Of a stretch of 64,000 nt of DNA, positions 59,181-64,000 are shown piece after piece. How positions within the stretch are numbered: the first letter of the stretch is position 1; each line of letters begins with the position of its first letter. The stretch comes from VRUE01 sp963702955. Its GTDB lineage: Bacteria > Actinomycetota > Thermoleophilia > Solirubrobacterales > 70-9. The DNA lies in NCBI GenBank assembly GCA_963702955.1, contig OY969774.1, positions 1,674,001 through 1,738,000 on the forward strand, given 5' to 3'. The notes beneath the pieces were generated by a model. It was not told the origin of the DNA. It made no database searches and worked only from the letters and a program-made list of their open reading frames with translations. The position numbers and the translations under genes are program-made.

Positions 59181-60352
59181 CAGTGCTTGGTGGTCTCAGT
59201 TGGCTGTCGCTACCGCCCAGCAGAAGCCGCTCAGCTCGCGGGCCACGGCGACCGCGCAGAGGGTGCGGCGCTTACTGCGCTCTGAGTCGAGGCGGACCCA
59301 GCTGCGGTGAAGGCGCTGTTGCGCCTTCCAGGAAATCGCGCAGACCGCCTGGGGCTGGCCCTCCTGACGGCGGCGCAGCTCGCGGCCTTTGCGCGGCGCC
59401 CGGCGGTAGTGCCAGGCCGCCTCGACCAAAAGGCGACGGGCGTGGCGGGAACCCGACTTGGTGATCGCGCCCTGCCTCCGGCGCTCCCCGCTGCTGTTCT
59501 CGGAGGGCACCAAGCCGAGGTAGCTCATCAGCTGCGCCGGCCGGGCGAAGCGCTCGAAGTCGCCGACCTCCGCGCAGAGGCCCAGGGCGCTGAGGGTGTC
59601 GATGCCGCGCAGGCAGCGCAGGTGAGCGACGCTCTGCGCCCAGGGGGATCCCTCGACCAGGGAAGCCATCTGGGACTCCAGCTCAGAGCGGCGCGCCAGC
59701 AGGGCGTCGATCGCCCCGATCCCGTCGAGCAGGACCGTCTGGGCCACCGGCTCGGGAAGCTCGACCCTCCCCAGCCAGTCGAGGTGGCGCTGGGTCCAGT
59801 TGTTGCCCTCGAAGCGCAGGTCGTGGCGCAGCAAGAGCTTGGCGACGCGGTGGCGGGCCCGCATCAGGTCGCCACGGACGTCCTCGCGTGCCCGGACCAG
59901 GTCGCGCATCGCCTCCTCGGCCGGGGTCGGGACCCGGACCGGGTGCAGGCCGCCGATCATCAGCAACCGCACCAACCGCTCGGCGTCGCGGCGGTCGGTC
60001 TTGACCCGGTCCTGGGCGGGGCGCTCGATCTTGCCCGGGGCGGCCACCGTGCAGTCGATGCCCCTCGTCGCCAGTGCCCGCGCCAGCCCGAAGCCGGTAG
60101 GACCGGCCTCGTAGGCGACCCGGACCGGCGCCGGCAGCGCGGCGCAGAACTCCGCGACCTGCTCGGTCACACCACCCATTCGCTGCACCGCCAACTCACC
60201 CGATTCTGAGTCGGCGATCGCCGCGACGACCTTCGCCGCATGAACATCGAGACCCACCCACGTCCTAACCTGCGCCATGTCGGCACCCCCATGATTGCGG
60301 TCCTCGCCGAGGCCGTTCCTCGGCGACAAACCCGCGCATCTCATGCGCGGGT
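59038..60352. mobile_element. IS110-family insertion sequence (ends approximate)
   Basis: One IS110 transposase gene. ATGCGCGGGT occurs at 59038-59047 and 60343-60352, a 10-bp direct repeat about 1.3 kb apart that could mark the ends, since IS110 elements lack terminal inverted repeats. The boundaries are a guess. It lies just outside the tRNA-Val relic. Confidence 0.5.
59196..60278 (-). CDS. IS110-family transposase (DEDD recombinase)
   Basis: 360 aa from ATG 60278 (MAQVRTWVGLDVHAAK). The DEDD RuvC-like domain: Asp in GLDVHAAK, Glu in VAYEAGPTGFGLAR, Asp residues in VKTDRRDAERLVRLL. C-terminal Tnp20 domain RCLRGIDTLSALGLCAEVGDFERFARPAQLMSYLGLVPSENSSGERRRQGAITKSG contains the serine of the composite active site. 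Works with a bridge RNA from a noncoding end of the element. All key residues look intact, so it may be active. Confidence 0.93.
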   Translation of the reverse strand: MAQVRTWVGLDVHAAKVVAAIADSESGELAVQRMGGVTEQVAEFCAALPAPVRVAYEAGPTGFGLARALATRGIDCTVAAPGKIERPAQDRVKTDRRDAERLVRLLMIGGLHPVRVPTPAEEAMRDLVRAREDVRGDLMRARHRVAKLLLRHDLRFEGNNWTQRHLDWLGRVELPEPVAQTVLLDGIGAIDALLARRSELESQMASLVEGSPWAQSVAHLRCLRGIDTLSALGLCAEVGDFERFARPAQLMSYLGLVPSENSSGERRRQGAITKSGSRHARRLLVEAAWHYRRAPRKGRELRRRQEGQPQAVCAISWKAQQRLHRSWVRLDSERSKRRTLCAVAVARELSGFCWAVATAN

Positions 60353-60358
60353 GCCGAC
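60279..60358 (-). ncRNA. Candidate bridge-RNA/structured leader of IS110
   Basis: Immediately upstream of the transposase (which reads leftward) are an outer 10-bp pair (60279-60288 with 60349-60358), a hairpin with 9-bp arms 60304-60312/60318-60326, and one with arms 60331-60339/60343-60351. Together they form a three-way junction; the last hairpin competes with the outer stem. IS110 elements carry bridge RNA in a noncoding end, so this is a reasonable candidate, but loop-to-target pairing is not shown. Confidence 0.4.
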
Positions 60359-60534
60359 CTTTACGCGGGGTTCGGATCGAGCCGGCGCTCCGGTGGGCCG
60401 GCCATAGGGTCTAACCGCCCGGGGAGGTCTCGATTATGGCGTGTGGGTGAGAGAGGCGATGGTTGTGCCGTCTAACGGGTAGCTATCCGGAGGCGAGCCT
60501 AGAGTCGATTCAACCTGGGAAAGGCGTTATAGGG

Positions 60535-61215
60535 ATGCGAATTCGGACACTCTCTTTCATTGCGGCCCTTGCGCTGCTCCTGTTGGTCCCGACCGCCGCG
60601 TCGGCGCAGGAACGCACGGTCACCGTCAACGGCACCGCCACCCAGCAGGTGCCGAACGACACCGCCGGGCTCGGCTTCTCGGTGGCCAAGGAACGGAGAA
60701 CGCGGGCGGCCGCCCTCCGCGTCGTCTCCGTACGGCTGCGGGAAGTCATCGCCATCGTCCAGGGGACTCCGGGGGTGGGGCCGGGAGACGTGACCACGGG
60801 CCGCATCTCGATCCGCAAGGTCACCCGCCACAAGCGCACCGTCTTCCGGGCCAGCGAGGGGATCTCGGTGATCCTGCACCGGCCCGAACAGGCGGGGCAG
60901 CTGGTCAGCGCCGCGATCGCCGCCGGGGCCACCGGCACCAGCGGTCCGAGCTTCTTCCCCGGCAACCCCGAACTCGCCTACGACAACACGCTGATCGCCG
61001 CCTTCGACCAGGCGAAAGCCAAGGCGGCTGCGCTCGCCGCACGGGCCGGAGCGACCCTCGGGCCCGCGATCAGCATCGAAGAAGGGACCGAAGTCACGCC
61101 CCCACTGCCGGCATCCCGCGGGGCAAAGGGCGTCGCCGCACAGCCCTCGCCGCCCGTCAAACCGGGCGCCTCGACGGTGACCGCGACCGTCCACGTCGTC
61201 TTCGCCCTCCAGTAA
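60535..61215 (+). CDS. SIMPL-domain (DUF541) secreted protein
   Basis: 226 aa from ATG 60535. Signal peptide TLSFIAALALLLLVPTAASAQ. The SIMPL domain follows: VTVNGTATQQVPNDTAGLGFSV, LREVIAIVQGTPGVGPGDVTTGRISIRKV and QAKAKAAALAARAGATLGPAISIEEGTE. Family members are periplasmic or surface oxidative-stress-linked proteins (YggE, BP26). The proline-rich patch VAAQPSPPVKPG precedes the last strand. Backbone gene that resumes after the IS110. Confidence 0.9.
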   Translation: MRIRTLSFIAALALLLLVPTAASAQERTVTVNGTATQQVPNDTAGLGFSVAKERRTRAAALRVVSVRLREVIAIVQGTPGVGPGDVTTGRISIRKVTRHKRTVFRASEGISVILHRPEQAGQLVSAAIAAGATGTSGPSFFPGNPELAYDNTLIAAFDQAKAKAAALAARAGATLGPAISIEEGTEVTPPLPASRGAKGVAAQPSPPVKPGASTVTATVHVVFALQ

Positions 61216-61229
61216 GCGAGAATGCCGGC

Positions 61230-61562
61230 ATGGACAATGCGATCCTCTGGCGTGTGGCCGTGGTGCAGTTCCTGGCCGTGCTCGTGCTCTCGCTCGTGCT
61301 CGGCGTGCTGCTGTCGCACGGCTTCTTCGACAGCTGGGGCTGGCTGGTCGGCCCGCTCGCCTGGATCGGCTGCGCCTGGCTGACGGCGGCGGTCGTCGGG
61401 CTGCCGATCGGGCCGGTGCTGGTCCGCGCGGTCGCCGCCGGGATCCTCAGCGCCCTGTTCGTGCTCGTCGGCCTGCACTGGCTCGGCGCCCTCGTCGCGA
61501 TCGGCCTCTTCGCGGTGCTGTGCGCGTACCTGCCGCGTCCGTTCGCAGACGAACTCCCCTGA
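61230..61562 (+). CDS. Small integral membrane protein
   Basis: 110 aa, start 14 bp after the SIMPL stop. Three hydrophobic helices: VAVVQFLAVLVLSLVLGVLL, WLVGPLAWIGCAWLTAAVVGLPIG and AVAAGILSALFVLVGLHWLGALVAIGLFAVLCAYL. Probably cotranscribed with the SIMPL gene; no family assignment. Confidence 0.75.
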   Translation: MDNAILWRVAVVQFLAVLVLSLVLGVLLSHGFFDSWGWLVGPLAWIGCAWLTAAVVGLPIGPVLVRAVAAGILSALFVLVGLHWLGALVAIGLFAVLCAYLPRPFADELP

Positions 61563-61623
61563 TCGGCGCTCCCTGATGCGCCCGGCTTTGCGACGGCGCC
61601 CGGAGCACCACCCCGGGAATCGC

Positions 61624-61911
61624 CTAGCCCTGCTGCAGGTTCGCGACCTCGAAAGCGGTCTCCTGCGGCGGCGTCGAGAATGCTCCCTCGGCGCTCTGCA
61701 GCCCCGGCCCAAGATCCTCGTCGCGGAAGCGCTCCCAGTCCTCTTTGGAGTCGAAGACCGCGACGATCATCCAGCCGTCCTCGGTCGGGCCGGCGGCGTG
61801 ATAGTTCTGCCCGGCGGGCAGGCCGCCGTCAGCGGGATGGACGACGGCAAGCGCGGCGCGGTACTGCTCCTCGGTACCGTCGGGAAAGTGGTGGGTGATC
61901 GCGTAAGCCAT
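61624..61911 (-). CDS. Small ABM-like ferredoxin-fold protein
   Basis: 95 aa from ATG 61911, preceded by GAGGAGGACCGAG as ribosome site. Sequence AYAITHHFPDGTEEQYRAALAVVHPADGGLPAGQNYHAAGPTEDGWMIVAVFDSKEDWERFRDEDLGP resembles the dimeric alpha/beta-barrel monooxygenase or DUF1330-like fold. Cofactor-free oxygenases or stress proteins of this fold act on quinones or related compounds. Function not assigned. Confidence 0.75.
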   Translation of the reverse strand: MAYAITHHFPDGTEEQYRAALAVVHPADGGLPAGQNYHAAGPTEDGWMIVAVFDSKEDWERFRDEDLGPGLQSAEGAFSTPPQETAFEVANLQQG

Positions 61912-62054
61912 CTCGGTCCTCCTCGTAGGGTGCGTGCCTTGCCGATGCCTCTTGCTGCCCAACCTACGCGAGAACCGCTTTCACGGTCAATTCGGGGACC
62001 CTGTCTGGCAATGTTGACAGAGTCAAAAACCGACACGAGTGGAACCCTGCGGAA

Positions 62055-62150
62055 TGCGCCCGACGAGAATCGAACTCGCGACCTTCGGCTTGAAAGACCG
62101 ACGCTCTTTGGTCCCCGTGAAGGGACCGTTGACCACTGAGCTACGGGCGC
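62055..62150 (-). tRNA. tRNA-Glu(TTC) with 31-nt D-loop
   Basis: 96 nt: acceptor GCGCCCG/CGGGCGC plus A, anticodon arm TCGGT-CTTTCAA-GCCGA (anticodon TTC), T-arm GCGAG-TTCGATT-CTCGT, variable AGGTC. The D-stem GCTC/GAGC encloses 31 nt instead of about 8-11, including a perfect 6-bp hairpin GGTCCC-TTCACG-GGGACC. Without it the gene would be a normal 74-nt tRNA. The extra piece itself looks like an acceptor stem of a second tRNA-Glu. Confidence 0.75.
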
Positions 62151-62200
62151 CCAGCGGCTAACTTTATCGGCGTGAAGGCCACCGAGCATTGTTCCCCCGC

Positions 62201-62956
62201 ATGGATCTAGGACTTGAGGGGCGGGTCGCGCTGGTGATGGGCGGCAGCCGCGGGCTGGGGCGGGCGATCGCTGCGGCGCTGGCCCGGGAGGGCGCGCGGG
62301 TTGCCGTCGTCAGTCGCTCGCCGGGCCGGGTCGAGGAGGCGGCCGCGACGATCGAGGGCGAGGTCTCCCCCTTCGTCGCCGACTCCTCCGACCTCGACCG
62401 CCTGGCGGAGCTGCCCGCCGAGGTCGAGGCGGCGCTCGGGCCGCTCGACGTCCTCGTCCTCAACACCGGCGGGCCGCCGCTGGGCGGCGCGCTCGACCAC
62501 GATGTCGAGGACTGGGAGCAGGCCTACCGCTCGCTCGTCCTCGCCCCGCGCGTCCTCGCCGGCGCCGTCGTGCCGGGGATGCGCGAACGCGGTTGGGGAC
62601 GGATCGTCAACGTCGGCTCGACCTCGACCCGCGAGCCGATCCCCGGCCTCAACCTCTCCAACGCGCACCGGATGGCCGCGGTCGGCTTCCTCAAGACGCT
62701 CGCCCGCGAGGTCGCCGCCGACGGGATCACCGTCAACACCGTCGCCACCGGCCGCTTCGCCACCGATCGGCTCGCCGACGAGAGCGGCTCGCTGGAGCCG
62801 GCCGAAGCCGCCGCCCGCGAGCAGGTCCCCGCCGGGCGACTCGGCCGGCCCGAGGAGTACGGCGATCTGGTCGCCTTCCTCTGCTCCGAGCGCGCCGCCT
62901 ACCTCACCGGCGCCGTCGTCCCGCTCGACGGCGGCATGCTCCACTCGGCGTTCTGA
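62201..62956 (+). CDS. Short-chain dehydrogenase/reductase-like, atypical active site
   Basis: 251 aa from ATG 62201. Cofactor motif ALVMGGSRGLGRAIAAALA (TGxxxGxG form), DSSDLDRLAELP and VLVLNTGGPPLG (NAG-like). The catalytic serine is in NVGSTSTREPIPGLNLSNAHR, but the usual Y-x-x-x-K is not found: position is N-A-H-R-M. The C-terminal TVATGRFATDRLADES and YLTGAVVPLDGGMLHS are standard. It resembles the FabG-like group with a changed tyrosine; activity may be altered or absent. Confidence 0.85.
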   Translation: MDLGLEGRVALVMGGSRGLGRAIAAALAREGARVAVVSRSPGRVEEAAATIEGEVSPFVADSSDLDRLAELPAEVEAALGPLDVLVLNTGGPPLGGALDHDVEDWEQAYRSLVLAPRVLAGAVVPGMRERGWGRIVNVGSTSTREPIPGLNLSNAHRMAAVGFLKTLAREVAADGITVNTVATGRFATDRLADESGSLEPAEAAAREQVPAGRLGRPEEYGDLVAFLCSERAAYLTGAVVPLDGGMLHSAF

Positions 62957-62987
62957 GAGCTGCGCCGCGGCCTACGATGGAGGGGCG

Positions 62988-63890
62988 ATGAGCCACTCCC
63001 ACGCCGGCCACAGCCACGGCGCCAGCGCCGACGCCGACCGCGGCAAGCTGACGATCGCGCTGGCGTTGATCCTCGCCTTCATGGCCGCCGAGGTGGCGAC
63101 CGGGATCGTCGCCAACTCGCTGGCGCTGCTCTCCGACGCCGCCCACATGCTCACCGACGCGGCGGCGATCGGCTTCTCGCTGGTCGCGATCAAGCTCGCC
63201 GCCCGCCCGGCCGAGGGCGAGATGACCTTCGGCCTCAAACGGGTCGAGATCCTCTCCGCGCAGGCGAACGGCATCACCCTGCTGGTCCTTGCCGCGATCA
63301 TCGCGGTCGAGGCGGTGCGCCGCCTCGTCTCACCCCCGGAAGTCGACGGCGGCCTGATCCTCGCCGTCGCCCTGGCCGGGATCGTCGTCAACCTCGCCGC
63401 CACCGCGACCCTCGCCCGCGCCAACCGCCAGAGCCTCAACGTCGAGGGCAGCTACCAGCACCTCCTCACCGACCTCTTCGCCTTCGTCGGCACCGCGATC
63501 GCCGCCGCGGTGATCCTCGCCACCGGCTTCGACCAGGCCGACGCGATCGCCTCGCTGCTGGTCGCCGGGCTGATGCTGCGCTCCGCCTATGGGCTGCTGC
63601 GCGACTCCGGCCGGATCTTCCTCGAGGCCTCGCCGAAGGGGATGGACCCGGAGCGGATCGGCGGCCGCATGGCCGCACAGCCCGGCGTCGTCGAGGTCCA
63701 CGACCTCCACGTCTGGGAGGTCACCTCCGAGTTCCCCGCCCTCTCGGCCCACGTCACGGTCGCCAGGGATGCCGACTGCCACCGCCTCCGGCTCGAGCTG
63801 GCCGAGCTGATCGAGCGCGAGTTCGACATCCACCACTCGACCCTGCAGGTAGAGCACGAGCCGGAGCGGATCGTGCAAATACAGCGCTAG
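62988..63890 (+). CDS. Cation diffusion facilitator (CDF) metal efflux transporter
   Basis: 300 aa with a His-rich start MSHSHAGHSHG and about six helices. Metal-binding H-x-x-x-D pairs lie in LLSDAAHMLTDAAAIGFSLVAI (TM2) and SYQHLLTDLFAFVGTAIAA (TM5). The C-terminal cytosolic domain GVVEVHDLHVWEVTSEFPALSAHVTV ... DIHHSTLQVE fits the CDF family. Exports Zn2+, Co2+ or related ions. GGAGGGG at 62979-62985 is a strong ribosome site. Its stop overlaps the leftward lysS-like stop codon. Confidence 0.94.
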   Translation: MSHSHAGHSHGASADADRGKLTIALALILAFMAAEVATGIVANSLALLSDAAHMLTDAAAIGFSLVAIKLAARPAEGEMTFGLKRVEILSAQANGITLLVLAAIIAVEAVRRLVSPPEVDGGLILAVALAGIVVNLAATATLARANRQSLNVEGSYQHLLTDLFAFVGTAIAAAVILATGFDQADAIASLLVAGLMLRSAYGLLRDSGRIFLEASPKGMDPERIGGRMAAQPGVVEVHDLHVWEVTSEFPALSAHVTVARDADCHRLRLELAELIEREFDIHHSTLQVEHEPERIVQIQR

Positions 63891-64000
63891 TCGCCCGGCG
63901 CCTCGCGCATCGAGGGGAAGAGGATCACGTCGCGCAGGGTCTTGGCGCCGCTGAGGATCATCATCAGGCGGTCGACGCCGAGCCCCGAGCCGCTCGCCGT
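63887..64000 (-). CDS. lysS: Probable lysine--tRNA ligase, C-terminal end (partial)
   Basis: Thirty-seven C-terminal codons on the minus strand: ASGSGLGVDRLMMILSGAKT, LRDVILFPSMREAPGD, stop. This is class II synthetase motif 3 (G-x-G-x-G-x-D-R with the ATP-binding arginine) followed by the RDVILFP ending typical of LysS. EpmA or other class II synthetases share part of it, so the assignment is probable, not certain. It runs off the window end; start and anticodon domain are outside. Convergent with CDF, with overlapping stops. Confidence 0.72.
   Translation of the reverse strand, partial: TASGSGLGVDRLMMILSGAKTLRDVILFPSMREAPGD

Noticed and set aside
60279..60420. Promoter riboswitch
   Set aside because: The structure is directly ahead of a transposase, matches no riboswitch core I know, and is better read as an IS110 end.

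Overview
The window is high-GC bacterial DNA with densely packed, often 1-4 nt overlapping genes and frequent GTG/TTG starts. The family content (three TetR regulators in a row, ECF sigma factor, DUF2510 protein, replication-relaxation/TraG-type mobile genes, SIMPL protein) fits an Actinomycetota chromosome, most likely of the Thermoleophilia/Solirubrobacterales type. That placement is inference; there is no rRNA or other phylogenetic marker here apart from the tail of a class II aminoacyl-tRNA synthetase.

Backbone, 1-25.5 kb. It opens with an amine/polyamine-type catabolic cluster (class III aminotransferase, APC permease, universal stress protein, DAO-family oxidoreductase, enolase-superfamily protein). 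Next come ferritin, two tandem S51 peptidases, three tandem TetR regulators, an ECF sigma factor, a methyltransferase and a Fic protein. A 1.5-kb mini-island sits in tRNA-Asp(GTC) and carries a frameshifted AbrB antitoxin, a DUF2283-like segment and an antitoxin/PIN toxin pair. A secreted metallopeptidase, a polysaccharide deacetylase, the four-gene flavoprotein-DUF1365-CFA synthase-hydrolase operon, an MBL hydrolase and an FtsH-like protease without its external domain follow.

Accessory island, about 25.7-58.9 kb. It is bracketed by a 44-bp direct repeat (42/44 identical) that is the 3' half of a tRNA-Val(TAC) gene. Both copies belong to broken tRNA genes, while an intact and different tRNA-Val(TAC) lies inside the island next to a tyrosine integrase. 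Mobility genes: integrase, Xis-like protein, replication-relaxation protein, VirD4/TraG-type ATPase and a five-gene operon of small regulatory and ssDNA-binding-like proteins. Cargo: a ComF-like/DprA-like pair with a perfect LexA-type SOS box; a small membrane protein plus an 872-aa TPR/HEAT protein; a predicted conflict locus (four-helix membrane protein, HEPN-motif protein, 626-aa acidic-linker partner, 1000-aa SEC-C/TPR/CHAT protease); a pentapeptide-repeat membrane protein; secreted proteins including a GH30-like lipoprotein; and an IS1182-like element.

Right backbone, 59-64 kb. An IS110 element, a SIMPL protein, a small membrane protein, a monooxygenase-like protein, an unusual tRNA-Glu with a 31-nt D-loop, a divergent SDR, a CDF metal exporter and the 3' end of a probable lysS.

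The most promising undescribed systems are the CHAT/HEPN locus (42.6-49.8 kb), the SOS-controlled DprA/ComF pair, and the way the element appears to damage a host tRNA-Val while carrying an intact one. Several unexplained non-coding structures stand out: hairpins with a shared loop and different stems, palindromes about 90-165 bp inside each tRNA junction, and a near-perfect 38-bp palindrome translated inside an oxidoreductase gene.
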